From assembly GCA_964513515.1 (NCBI GenBank), contig CAZEMP010000003.1, positions 1-64,000 on the forward strand: a stretch of 64,000 nucleotides of DNA, in the 5' to 3' direction. The stretch comes from Bog-1340 sp964513515. Its GTDB lineage: Bacteria; Patescibacteriota; Minisyncoccia; Phycocordibacterales; GWA1-40-21. The position numbers and the translations under genes are program-made. Below the pieces are notes generated by a model. The model saw only the letters and a program-made list of their open reading frames with translations. It did not search any database and was not told the DNA's origin. Shown piece after piece: positions 52,936-61,898 of this stretch (position 1 is its first letter; each line of letters begins with the position of its first letter).

Positions 52936-52936
52936 A

Positions 52937-54865
52937 ATGAAAGTTTCTTATAATTGGCTAAATGAATATTTGAATACAAAAGCTCCAAGTCCAGAAAAGG
53001 TTTCAGAACTTTTGACTATGCATTCAATGGAAGTCGAGGGATTAGAAAAAGTTGGAGAAGATACGGTTTTAGATGTAAAAACTCTTCCCAATAATAATCA
53101 TAGCTGTCTTTGTCATAGAGGTATTGCTCGTGAGATTGGAGCCTTAGTAAAAATTAAACCAAGCCTATATTCAAGAAATTTTATCAACTTAGAAGCTAAA
53201 CCTTCAAGTGAGAGAAAGCTTACAATCAAGATTGAAAATAAAGATCTTTGTAGAAGATATGCAGGTAGGATAATAGAGAATATAAAAGTCGGTTCCTCAC
53301 CAGATTGGCTAAAAAATAAACTTGAGACTCTTGGCCAGAGATCAATAAATAACATTGTGGATGCTACAAACTTTGTAATGCTTGAAATCGGTCAGCCATT
53401 GCATGCTTTTGATGCGGATAAAATGGATTCAATGATAGTTGTAAAAAATGCTACAAATGGTCAGAAAATAAATACTTTAGATAAAAAAGAAGTAATCTTA
53501 GATGAAAGCGTTTTATTAATAACAGATGGAAAAAATCCGTTAGCAATTGCTGGTGTTAAGGGAGGTAATTTTGCCGAACTTGAGGTAAATACTAAAAATA
53601 TAATTTTGGAATCTGCAAATTTTAACCCAGTTTTAATAAGAAAAACAGCACAAAAAATAAAAATACAAACCGACGCATCAAAAAGATACGAAAACGATCT
53701 TACACCAGAGCTTGTTCTTGAAGCAATGGATATTTTGACTAGTCTCATTGTGGAAATAGCTGGAACTAAAGATACAAAGATTGGGGAAATAGTAGATAAT
53801 TATCCAAACAAAGCTGAGAAAGTAAAGCTCGGTATATTAAAAGATGAAGCCGGCTCTATAATAGGAGCTGATATATCAGAATCAGACATTGAAGATGTTT
53901 TTAATAGACTTGGCTTTGATTGGTATAAAGATAGAAATCAATTTGTGGTGAATATACCTAGTGAAAGACTAGATTTAAGAATAAAAGAAGATTTGGCAGA
54001 AGAAATAGGTAGAATATATGGATATGAAAAAATAAAGAATATATCAGTTCCTAAGATTGATAATAAACTAAAGATAGATAAAGCTTTTGTTTATAAGGAA
54101 AAAATACGAAGAGTTCTTTATGAAGAGGGTTTTTCTGAAGTAATAAATTATACTTTTACGAATAAAGGGGATATAGAAGTTGCAAATCCAATGTCACCTG
54201 ACAGGAGTTTTTTGAGAACAAATCTTACAGACGGCTTGGCTGAAGCGCTACTTTTTAACAGTAGATATTCTGAAATAGTGGAAATGCCACAGATAAAAAT
54301 CTTTGAATTTGGACATGTGTTTAAAAAAAGTGGTGAAGAGAATAATTTTGTAATTGGTGTAAAAAATCCACTAGGAATTAAAAAACATAAAGAAAAAGAT
54401 GTGTTGGAAAATGCACTAAAAGTTCTTTTGGAAAAGCTAAATCTTAAATTACAAAAAATAAATAAAGATGAAAATATTGCTGAGTTTAATTTTGGCAATA
54501 TGATCGAAAAATTACCTGAAGCGAATGAATATGATTTTTCTGAAGTTGGCGACAAAAATAAAAAATATAATAAAATATCTCATTTTCCATTTATGATTCG
54601 CGATATTGCTGTTTTTACAGAAGAGGGTACAAAAGCTGAAGAGGTTTTTTCTATTATAGAAAAAGAAGCAGGAAATCTTATGATAAAAAACAAACTTTTT
54701 GATGTATTTACTAAGACTTTTCCTGATGGGTCTACAAAAACATCATACGCATATAGATTGGTATTTCAGTCGTATGAAAGGACACTCACTGATTTAGAAG
54801 TTAATAAGATAATGGAGAAAATTACGGAAAAGATGAATTCTAAAGATGGTTGGCAGGTTAGATAA
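52937..54865 (+). CDS. pheT: Phenylalanyl-tRNA synthetase beta subunit lacking the B2 tRNA-binding domain
   Basis: The 642-residue protein begins MKVSYNWLNEYLNTKAPSPE and goes almost directly from ELLTMHSMEVEGLEKVGEDT to VLDVKTLPNNNHSCLCHRGI. The EMAP-like OB domain (B2) of about 110 residues, which sits between these blocks in standard PheT, is absent. The B3/B4 editing region (NIVDATNFVMLEIGQPLHAF), B5 and the C-terminal anticodon-recognition FDX domain (FPFMIRDIAVFTEEG) are present. It starts one base after the pheS stop. Confidence 0.94.
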   Translation: MKVSYNWLNEYLNTKAPSPEKVSELLTMHSMEVEGLEKVGEDTVLDVKTLPNNNHSCLCHRGIAREIGALVKIKPSLYSRNFINLEAKPSSERKLTIKIENKDLCRRYAGRIIENIKVGSSPDWLKNKLETLGQRSINNIVDATNFVMLEIGQPLHAFDADKMDSMIVVKNATNGQKINTLDKKEVILDESVLLITDGKNPLAIAGVKGGNFAELEVNTKNIILESANFNPVLIRKTAQKIKIQTDASKRYENDLTPELVLEAMDILTSLIVEIAGTKDTKIGEIVDNYPNKAEKVKLGILKDEAGSIIGADISESDIEDVFNRLGFDWYKDRNQFVVNIPSERLDLRIKEDLAEEIGRIYGYEKIKNISVPKIDNKLKIDKAFVYKEKIRRVLYEEGFSEVINYTFTNKGDIEVANPMSPDRSFLRTNLTDGLAEALLFNSRYSEIVEMPQIKIFEFGHVFKKSGEENNFVIGVKNPLGIKKHKEKDVLENALKVLLEKLNLKLQKINKDENIAEFNFGNMIEKLPEANEYDFSEVGDKNKKYNKISHFPFMIRDIAVFTEEGTKAEEVFSIIEKEAGNLMIKNKLFDVFTKTFPDGSTKTSYAYRLVFQSYERTLTDLEVNKIMEKITEKMNSKDGWQVR

Positions 54866-54874
54866 TAAAAATAT

Positions 54875-55387
54875 ATGAAACTAGTCATGTTAAATGGAAG
54901 TTCAACCTCAGGCAAAACTACCATTATAAAGAATATAATTAAGGAGAAGAAACATTATTTTCGTATATCATACGATTCACATAAATGGTCATTTTCTCAA
55001 TACCAGCCAGATAAGCATCGCTTAGATATTCAAAAAGTTATGTTGGCTGTTGCGGAGGCGGTATTTAAGATGAAATATAATATAATCTCTGACGCAACAT
55101 TATACAAAAAGTTTAGAAAAAAACTCATAACATTAGCAAAAAAACATAAATATGAAATATTGGAAATAAATCTTGAAGCTGATTATGAAGTCTTAGCAAA
55201 AAGATTTGATGAAAGGGTTGAAAACGCCAAATTAAACCCAGAAAAGAGAATATCCAATACATCAAAAGACAGATTTAAAGAACTTCACGATATCTTTCAT
55301 AAGGAAAAAAATCCATCAGCGATTACTTTAAGAACAGATATAAAAACTGAAAAAGAAATTTTGGAGAATATATTTAAACTATTATAG
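54875..55387 (+). CDS. P-loop kinase-like NTPase, 170 aa
   Basis: Walker A is LNGSSTSGKTTIIKNIIKE (residues 6-24). SDATLYKKFRKKLITLAKKH and the lid-like AKRFDERVENAKLNPEKRIS follow. The size and pattern resemble small AAA/zeta-toxin or chloramphenicol-phosphotransferase-type kinases. No substrate can be assigned. It follows pheT by nine bases and may be co-transcribed. Confidence 0.72.
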   Translation: MKLVMLNGSSTSGKTTIIKNIIKEKKHYFRISYDSHKWSFSQYQPDKHRLDIQKVMLAVAEAVFKMKYNIISDATLYKKFRKKLITLAKKHKYEILEINLEADYEVLAKRFDERVENAKLNPEKRISNTSKDRFKELHDIFHKEKNPSAITLRTDIKTEKEILENIFKLL

Positions 55388-55410
55388 AGCTTTTTACTAC
55401 ACAAGTATTT

Positions 55411-55419
55411 TGGTATACT
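55411..55419 (+). promoter_or_regulatory. Extended -10 promoter of the surface protein gene
   Basis: TGGTATACT lies 17 bases before ATG 55437. A second box, TATAGT, ends eight bases before the ATG. Confidence 0.5.
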
Positions 55420-55436
55420 ACCTATAGTAAATTATT

Positions 55437-57728
55437 ATGAGTAATAAAAGTAATATATTAAGTTCAACAAAAAGAACACAAACTCTTCTGGGCTTACTGG
55501 CATTTTTATTATTTTTAGTCTTAATTACCTATTATCTTACTCTAACACCTGTTAACAGAAGGATTAATGACACGATTCAATTTGCGACAGCTTTTGAACC
55601 TGCGTTAAATATATCAATTACTTATCCTAGTCAAGATAATGCGGTTGGTTTTGGTTTGGCTACTATCACCGCCACAGTGTCTGAACCCGAACGTATAACA
55701 GGGGTTAGATTTTTTATTCATTTTCCTGGTAGTGATTGTACAGATGGTCTCCCTGACGCTGATATATGTATTATTCACGACCACAATACTGGTAATTCTG
55801 ATATTACAGCCGCCCCATATTCAATTATTGCCGACAGTACACAAGTTCCTGATGGTCAATATACAATTTATGCAACTGCTTATGATAATAACGGAAATAC
55901 TGCAACAGCAGAAAGAATTGTTCAAATTCAGAATAATCCACCACCAAGTAGTGGGGGTGGAGGAGGATTTGATGAACCAGTACCACCTCCAATTGTTCCT
56001 ATAGAAATAAATTTTGCAGCATCATCCACGTCGGTTAACCAGGGTTCTTCCACAAGTCTTTTTTGGGAAACTACAGGAGCAGATTCATGTAATATTACAA
56101 AAGATAATATTCAATGGGGAACAGGCACATCGTCATCTCAGTACTCACCACCACTTTCTTCAGGTCCTATTTTTGTAACAACTAATTTTCAAATTACATG
56201 TACAAATAGTAATAACTCAGCATCAAAATCTATTGATGTATCAATTGCATTGATTAGAGTTGTAACATTAAATTTAACATCAGCTACTACGTCAGTACTA
56301 TCAGGAAGTTCTACAACTATATCTTGGGATACGACAAGTGCTGACTCTTGTAATGTTTTAAAAAATGGTACTTCTTTTTCTACAGCAACATCTAGTAACG
56401 GTATAAGTTCTGGAGCACTTTCAACCACAACAAATTTTATTGCAACATGTTTAAATAATGATAGTTCAGAAACAAAATCTATAACTATAAATATAATAGG
56501 TGAATCATTGCCACCACCTCCACCACCAAGTAATACAGTTCAACCACCACGAAGAGGCGGACAAATAGGTGGCGGGGGCGATACAGAAGTAATGCCTATA
56601 ATTATACCTACTTCAAGTACCAGCACATCAGATATTCAATCACCAAGCATAGTTGAATCTATTAAACAAAGTTATGATCAAGCTGTTATTGTTGTGGAAG
56701 AAGTAGTCCAGAAAGCAGCAGAAGTAGCAGAAGAATCCCTAAAAGTAACTAAAGAAATAGTAAATACTCCTACCGGCTCTGTTGTGACAAAGGCAGTTTC
56801 CACAACAGGTATAGTAGCTGGAGCCAGCGCTTCTATAGGGACAGTAGCTTTTGCAAACCCTGTAGCGATTGCCGAAATTTGGCTCATTCCTGCTAAATTA
56901 TTTGGAATACTTATGGGGGCACTCGGTATTAGAAAAAAGGGTAGACAGTGGGGAACGGTATTTGATTCTGTTACAAAGAGACCTTTAGACCCTGTATATG
57001 TATCACTTATTGATACTGAAACTGATAAAGAAATATCTGGAGCTATCACTGATATAGACGGAAGATATGGCTTTTCGGTTCTTCCAGGAAAATATAAGAT
57101 TCAAGTAAAGAAAACAAACTACATTTCACCTTCAGTAATAATGAAAGGTAGATTTTCTGATGAGGTTTACAATGATCTATATTTTGGTGAAGAATTGCAA
57201 ATAAAAAGTGGTGGTGAAATAATTACAAAAAATATTCCTATGGACTCACTTTCTTTTGATTGGAATGAATTTGCAAAAACCAAGATGAATGTAAATACTT
57301 TTATAAAAACAAAAGATATACTTTGGGCAAAAATATCGAATATTTTATTTGCACTCGGTTCTATAATATCTTTAGTTGCTGTAATTGCTGCACCTGCACC
57401 TTACAATATAATCATTGCTGTATTTTATGTTATAGCTTATATTGTCAACAATACCGTTTGGAAGACAAAAAAATCTGGTATCTTAAGGGAAAAAAAGACA
57501 AATATTCCGTTATCATTTGCAATAGTAAAAATATATAGAGAAGGCGAGACGGCTCCGGCTGTAAAAAAAATTGCAGATAAATTTGGTGCATATTATTCTT
57601 TGGTGCCAAATGGTAGATATTTCTTGGAAATAGACAAAAAGAATGATGACGCAACATATACCAATGTATTACGTACAGAAATTATGGATATAAAAAACGG
57701 TATTATCAACTCAGATTTTGAGCTATAA
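55437..57728 (+). CDS. Large surface protein with Ig-like and CarboxypepD-type domains
   Basis: The 763-residue protein has an N-terminal membrane helix (residues 17-36). Residues about 55-170 are an Ig/cadherin-like beta domain (ISITYPSQDNAVGFGLATIT). Two related beta repeats at about 190-275 and 278-360 share TTGADSCNITK and TTSADSCNVLK with a second Cys. Pro-rich linkers (PPPSSGGGGGF, SLPPPPPPSN) separate them. More hydrophobic stretches lie near 455-480 and 625-670. CarboxypepD_reg-like folds are at about 500-590 (ITDIDGRYGFSVLPGKYKIQ) and at the C-terminus. No LPXTG-type sortase signal is visible. Display or adhesion is inferred. Confidence 0.75.
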   Translation: MSNKSNILSSTKRTQTLLGLLAFLLFLVLITYYLTLTPVNRRINDTIQFATAFEPALNISITYPSQDNAVGFGLATITATVSEPERITGVRFFIHFPGSDCTDGLPDADICIIHDHNTGNSDITAAPYSIIADSTQVPDGQYTIYATAYDNNGNTATAERIVQIQNNPPPSSGGGGGFDEPVPPPIVPIEINFAASSTSVNQGSSTSLFWETTGADSCNITKDNIQWGTGTSSSQYSPPLSSGPIFVTTNFQITCTNSNNSASKSIDVSIALIRVVTLNLTSATTSVLSGSSTTISWDTTSADSCNVLKNGTSFSTATSSNGISSGALSTTTNFIATCLNNDSSETKSITINIIGESLPPPPPPSNTVQPPRRGGQIGGGGDTEVMPIIIPTSSTSTSDIQSPSIVESIKQSYDQAVIVVEEVVQKAAEVAEESLKVTKEIVNTPTGSVVTKAVSTTGIVAGASASIGTVAFANPVAIAEIWLIPAKLFGILMGALGIRKKGRQWGTVFDSVTKRPLDPVYVSLIDTETDKEISGAITDIDGRYGFSVLPGKYKIQVKKTNYISPSVIMKGRFSDEVYNDLYFGEELQIKSGGEIITKNIPMDSLSFDWNEFAKTKMNVNTFIKTKDILWAKISNILFALGSIISLVAVIAAPAPYNIIIAVFYVIAYIVNNTVWKTKKSGILREKKTNIPLSFAIVKIYREGETAPAVKKIADKFGAYYSLVPNGRYFLEIDKKNDDATYTNVLRTEIMDIKNGIINSDFEL

Positions 57729-57821
57729 ATTTTTGCAATAATAATCCCTATATTATAGATACTTTTTCTGCTTTTTATTCAAAATATGTGCTAATTTTGC
57801 CTTTCTTTTATATATCAAATT

Positions 57822-57830
57822 TGCTATAAT
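57822..57830 (+). promoter_or_regulatory. Extended -10 promoter of gyrB
   Basis: TGCTATAAT is a consensus extended -10. The leader to ATG 57860 would be about 22 nt, without a GGAGG motif. Confidence 0.7.
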
Positions 57831-57859
57831 AGCTGTATAAAATAAAGATAAAATTACTT

Positions 57860-59965
57860 ATGGCAAAAGAAAAAGAAGTAAAGAAAGATGGTCACTATGG
57901 AGCAAGCTCGATACAGGTCCTTGAAGGGTTAGAACCGGTCAGAAAGCGCCCTGGAATGTACATTGGAACTACTGGTCCAGACGGATTACAACATCTTATA
58001 ACTGAGATTTTTGACAACTCACGCGATGAAGCAATGGGCGGTTTTTCAAATCACATTGAGGTTGTTTTATTGCCAGGAAATAGAGTGAGAATAACAGATA
58101 ATGGAAGAGGTATCCCAGTAGATATTCATAAACAAACAAAAGTTTCAGCACTTGAAACTATTATGACCGTACTTCATGCCGGAGGAAAATTTGGAGGAGA
58201 AGATACCGGATATAAAGTTTCTGGAGGACTTCATGGAGTAGGAGCTTCTGTAGTAAATGCACTTTCTACTTATATGAAAGTTATTGTTCATAAAGACGGG
58301 GCTGTTTATACACAAGAATATTCAAAAGGAAAAGTAAAATTTGCTGTAAAGAAAATTGGTAAAACAGATAAACACGGAACAATAGTTACTTTTGAGCCAG
58401 ATCCTGAAATTTTTAAAGAAGGAGTTGTTTTTGATTTCAACAGAGTCGTCTCTCATATGAGACAGCAAGCTTACTTGGTAAAAAGTTTGAGAATTACAGC
58501 TATAGATGCGCGAGAGGCAACAGAAAAGTTTAATGAAAATGAAGTTTTCTATTTTACAGAACTCGGTTTGGAAGCACCATCACAATCTTTCTGCTTTGAA
58601 GGAGGTTTATTGTCTTTGGTTAAGTTTTACAATCAATTCCAAAAGCCAATACATAAAAGTGTTTTTTATATTGAGAAGAAAGCAGCAGGTGTGGAGTCGG
58701 TGGAGGTTTCTTTGCAGTACGTAGACGATATTTCTTCCAGAATGCTTGCTTTTGCAAACAATATTGAAACTCCAGAAGGAGGTACTCATGTTACTGGTTT
58801 CAAAACTTCTCTTACAAGATCTTTAAATAGTTATGCAAGAAAAAATAATCTTACAAAAGAAAGTGAAGACAATTTTACTGGAGATGATGTACTTGAAGGT
58901 CTTACTGCTGTAGTTTCTGTTAAGATCCGTGAAATACAGTTTGAAGGACAGACTAAAGCAAAGCTCGGGTCTGTAGAGGCACGAGGGGCAGTAGAGGAAG
59001 TCTTTGGAGAGGCTTTTGGCATGTTTCTTGAGGAAAACCCAGATGATGCAAGATCCATAATCTCTAAGGCAATTTTGGCCCTAAAAGCGAGAAAAGCTGC
59101 TAAAGCTGCAAAGGATTCTATCCTTCGTAAAGGTGCACTTGAAGGTATGACACTTCCCGGAAAGCTAGCAGACTGCCAGAGCAAAGATGCTTCAGAATCA
59201 GAGCTTATTATTGTGGAGGGAGATTCTGCAGGAGGTACCGCAAAAATGGGAAGAGATAGAAGAACGCAAGCCATCCTTCCACTTAGAGGTAAGATTTTGA
59301 ATGTAGAAAGAGCAAGACTCGACAAAATGCTTGATTCTGAACAGATTAAAAATCTCGTTGTTGCACTCGGTGCGGCTATTGGAGATACATTTGATATTGA
59401 AAAATTGAGATATCATAAAATAATTATTGCTACCGATGCGGACGTGGACGGAGCACACATTAGAACTCTTTTGCTCACTTTGTTTTATAGATACTTTAAA
59501 CCCCTCATATCCATGGGACATATCTGTATAGCCCAACCACCACTTTATAAAGTTAAAATTGGTAAGGATTTACATTATTTCTATTCTGAAGAAGAGAAGG
59601 ATTCATTTTTTAAGAAATCTAAAATTTCTGATAGTGAGATAAGTGAAGAAGATTCTTCATCTGAAGAAGTGATGGCAGAAAATGCTGAAGTGGCAGAAGT
59701 GGAAGCAAAGGGCGGTGGTTCTATTAAGCTCGCTACAGGAAAAGCTCCGAAAGTTTCAGTTCAAAGATATAAAGGTTTGGGAGAAATGAACTCAGATGAG
59801 CTTTGGGAGACAACTCTAGATCCTGTAAGAAGAATGATGAAAAGAGTTACTATAGAAGATGCTCAAGAAGCAGATAAAATATTTGATATGCTTATGGGAA
59901 CAGATGTTCCATCAAGAAAGGCTTTCATACAATCAAATGCGAAGTTAGCGAATATAGATATTTAG
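57860..59965 (+). CDS. gyrB: DNA gyrase subunit B (type IIA topoisomerase ATPase)
   Basis: The 701-residue protein has the GHKL ATPase site (EIFDNSRDEAMGGFSNHIEV, ITDNGRGIPVDIHKQTKVSA, GGLHGVGASVVNALSTYMKV). The TOPRIM domain follows, with IVEGDSAGGTAKMGRDRRTQ, ILPLRGKILNVE and TDADVDGAHIRTLLLTLFYR, then RYKGLGEMNSDELWETTLDP. An acidic insert (DSEISEEDSSSEEV) precedes the last block. ParE (topoisomerase IV) is hard to exclude, but gyrase is more likely. gyrA is not in the window. Confidence 0.94.
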   Translation: MAKEKEVKKDGHYGASSIQVLEGLEPVRKRPGMYIGTTGPDGLQHLITEIFDNSRDEAMGGFSNHIEVVLLPGNRVRITDNGRGIPVDIHKQTKVSALETIMTVLHAGGKFGGEDTGYKVSGGLHGVGASVVNALSTYMKVIVHKDGAVYTQEYSKGKVKFAVKKIGKTDKHGTIVTFEPDPEIFKEGVVFDFNRVVSHMRQQAYLVKSLRITAIDAREATEKFNENEVFYFTELGLEAPSQSFCFEGGLLSLVKFYNQFQKPIHKSVFYIEKKAAGVESVEVSLQYVDDISSRMLAFANNIETPEGGTHVTGFKTSLTRSLNSYARKNNLTKESEDNFTGDDVLEGLTAVVSVKIREIQFEGQTKAKLGSVEARGAVEEVFGEAFGMFLEENPDDARSIISKAILALKARKAAKAAKDSILRKGALEGMTLPGKLADCQSKDASESELIIVEGDSAGGTAKMGRDRRTQAILPLRGKILNVERARLDKMLDSEQIKNLVVALGAAIGDTFDIEKLRYHKIIIATDADVDGAHIRTLLLTLFYRYFKPLISMGHICIAQPPLYKVKIGKDLHYFYSEEEKDSFFKKSKISDSEISEEDSSSEEVMAENAEVAEVEAKGGGSIKLATGKAPKVSVQRYKGLGEMNSDELWETTLDPVRRMMKRVTIEDAQEADKIFDMLMGTDVPSRKAFIQSNAKLANIDI

Positions 59966-59967
59966 GC

Positions 59968-60083
59968 AGGAAGTAGCTCGTAGCTTCTTAACTTTTTAGA
60001 AAAATACAAAGAGGGGTTTCGGCAAAGCCGAAACCCCTCTTTGTATTTTTCTAGAAGCTAGAACCTAAAATCTAGCACCTAGT
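59968..60083. terminator. 26-bp perfect hairpin terminator with flanking TAGCT repeats
   Basis: AGAAAAATACAAAGAGGGGT.. (59998-60023) pairs perfectly over 26 bp with 60027-60052 around AAA. It serves gyrB and the convergent CARDB gene. It is flanked by AGTAGCTCGTAGCTTC and CTAGAAGCTAGAACC words, which resemble those inside the 16S helix-40 insert. Confidence 0.85.
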
Positions 60084-61073
60084 TTAGTATACAAACGTAC
60101 TACATGATTTTGTTAGTATTGAACCATTATTATTCACAGTGACGGTGGCTATTTTTGTTCCAGGAGAAGAATATGTTGTGGTTACTGAATTTTGATTCGA
60201 ATAAAATGGATTTGATGGGTCTGATCCAGTCCAAGAGTATGAATAGTAGCCATTTCCACCAGAAACTACAGCATACCAAGTTACAGGGCTACCTACATAT
60301 GATGTTTGTGGATAAGCATAACAATTTACACTTAAATTTGACCAACTATACAAAGTTCCGTATGGAAGAGTTATTGAGGGATTACTTCCATAGTTATAAT
60401 TATAATTGTAAGAAGTACCTTCTATTTTAATAGGAACTGTAAGTAGGTTATTACTTTCAGAAACCTCTTCAATCATATTTAGTGGATCGGCTGTGATATA
60501 TGCGTTATTTACACCTGTAGTTATTGGGCTATCAAATGTTGTTGTGAAAATAATCCTATCTCCTGGCTTTATAGAAACCTGATCTTCTGAATCGTAATAA
60601 GGAGTTGTTCTTGATGGTGTATTGATTCTAAGTCTCCATGCACCAGTTACATTTGTTCCTATATTTTTTACTTGAAATCTAATTGCGATTTCGTCATTAA
60701 ATCCTACATAATTTGTTGGAATAAACTGTTTAGTTGTAGGATCTAGAATACCAGTACTGATAAGGGTAATCTCAAAGTCTGGATAACCTGAATATTTTTT
60801 TTGTACAGGTGAAGATACTGTTTTATTTTCTGTTGCATTTGTAGTGTTCTCATTAGCATCATTTGCCTCTTTAGAAGATTTTTCCACGTCTGAAACAAGC
60901 ATTGATGAAAGGGTGGTGGATACAAAGTTTGTACCATTACCAACCATATAGGGGATAGCCTTAAATGGAATCCATACCAAAAGTAATACTGCAAGGACAA
61001 TTCCTGCTGGCATTAGTGCTGCATAGAATGATTCAAGCAACTTTTCCTTAGTTATTTTTGTGTCTTTTTCCAT
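60084..61073 (-). CDS. Membrane-anchored CARDB/PKD-type surface protein
   Basis: The 329-residue protein has one N-terminal membrane helix (about residues 16-38, AALMPAGIVLAVLLLVWIPF). An Asn/Thr-rich linker follows (NENTTNATENKTVSS). The CARDB-like domain at about 95-210 includes NYVGFNDEIAIRFQVKNIG and NAYITADPLNMIEEVSESNN. The C-terminal PKD-like domain at about 245-329 includes PVTWYAVVSGGNGYYSYSWT. It would project beta domains outside the cell. Two cysteines in the last domain may form a disulfide. A TTGACA-17-TACAAT promoter precedes it. Confidence 0.82.
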   Translation of the reverse strand: MEKDTKITKEKLLESFYAALMPAGIVLAVLLLVWIPFKAIPYMVGNGTNFVSTTLSSMLVSDVEKSSKEANDANENTTNATENKTVSSPVQKKYSGYPDFEITLISTGILDPTTKQFIPTNYVGFNDEIAIRFQVKNIGTNVTGAWRLRINTPSRTTPYYDSEDQVSIKPGDRIIFTTTFDSPITTGVNNAYITADPLNMIEEVSESNNLLTVPIKIEGTSYNYNYNYGSNPSITLPYGTLYSWSNLSVNCYAYPQTSYVGSPVTWYAVVSGGNGYYSYSWTGSDPSNPFYSNQNSVTTTYSSPGTKIATVTVNNNGSILTKSCSTFVY

Positions 61074-61099
61074 ATTTTTGATTAAGTTAATGAGCCACT

Positions 61100-61128
61100 A
61101 TTGTACACTACTTGACTTTTAGTGTCAA
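61100..61128 (-). promoter_or_regulatory. Consensus promoter of the CARDB protein gene
   Basis: On the minus strand TTGACA (61128-61123), 17 nt and TACAAT (61105-61100). The leader is about 20 nt. Confidence 0.75.
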
Positions 61129-61160
61129 GTTGATACAATTGTCACGAAATCCTGCATTTT

Positions 61161-61231
61161 GTCATTCCCGCGGAGGCGGGAATCTAGGTCGAATTAAATT
61201 AAACCTGGATCCCCGCGTTTGCGAGGATGAC
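61161..61231. repeat. GTCATTCCCGC-type palindromic repeat, copy 2
   Basis: GTCATTCCCGCGGAGGCGGG (from 61161, ending AAT 61183) and ATCCCCGCGTTTGCGAGGAT (from 61209, ending GAC 61231) are imperfect inverted arms around an AATTAAATTAAA centre. It is the same family as 4000-4074, lies between divergent genes, and overlaps a false upstream start of the sortase gene. Confidence 0.85.
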
Positions 61232-61262
61232 AATTCTAGAAATTACACACAAACGTATAAAT

Positions 61263-61895
61263 ATGATCGACAAGCATAAAAACACAGGGATCATAAGCTT
61301 AATTAGAGAAAATAAAGTGTATTTCTTTATTAATCTTTTTATTATATTGACCATGTCTTTTTCTATTTTGTATCTTCTCGGCTTAGTACCAGAGGAGTTT
61401 AAATATACTGTAGGAAGAGAACCACTTAAAGAATCTAAAGGAAATAGGACTGGAGAATTACCCCTAAGTATCAATATTCCAAATATTGGAATAGATTCTC
61501 AAATATACAATCCTGCTACAACATCAATAGATGTTTTGGATAGCTATTTATTAAAAGGAGCTGTTAGATATCCTGGTTCTGGACTTTTGAACGGCGACGG
61601 AAATATTTTTCTTTTTGGACACAGTACGGGTATAAGAATAGTAAACAATCAAGCATTCAAGGCTTTTAATGGTCTTAAGAATTTAAAAGGCGGAGATTTG
61701 ATTTACGTTTATTCAGAAAAATATGAATATACCTATAAAGTATTATCTGTAAAAACAATAAGTGCAGATAAAGCTTTGGTGGAGTTTAATACAGATAGCA
61801 GAATGTTAACTTTATCTACATGTGATAGCTTTGGTGCAAAATCTGACAGAATTGTTGTACAATCTGAACTTGTGTCTAGAAAAAAGATAAATTAA
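61263..61895 (+). CDS. Sortase family transpeptidase
   Basis: The 210-residue protein has an N-terminal membrane helix (about residues 16-38, VYFFINLFIILTMSFSILYL). The sortase barrel follows, with SINIPNIGIDSQIYNP, GNIFLFGHSTGIRIVNNQAF (catalytic His), RMLTLSTCDSFG (catalytic Cys in TLSTC) and KSDRIVVQSEL (catalytic Arg). Sortases cut a C-terminal sorting signal and attach proteins to the wall or polymerise pilins. No substrate with an LPXTG-like signal is seen nearby. ATG 61263 is chosen, because the ATG at 61227 is inside the palindromic repeat. Confidence 0.92.
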   Translation: MIDKHKNTGIISLIRENKVYFFINLFIILTMSFSILYLLGLVPEEFKYTVGREPLKESKGNRTGELPLSINIPNIGIDSQIYNPATTSIDVLDSYLLKGAVRYPGSGLLNGDGNIFLFGHSTGIRIVNNQAFKAFNGLKNLKGGDLIYVYSEKYEYTYKVLSVKTISADKALVEFNTDSRMLTLSTCDSFGAKSDRIVVQSELVSRKKIN

Positions 61896-61898
61896 AAA

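Noticed and set aside
58831..59325. 164-aa antisense frame inside gyrB
   Set aside because: It lies within the conserved TOPRIM region of gyrB and has no features of its own.
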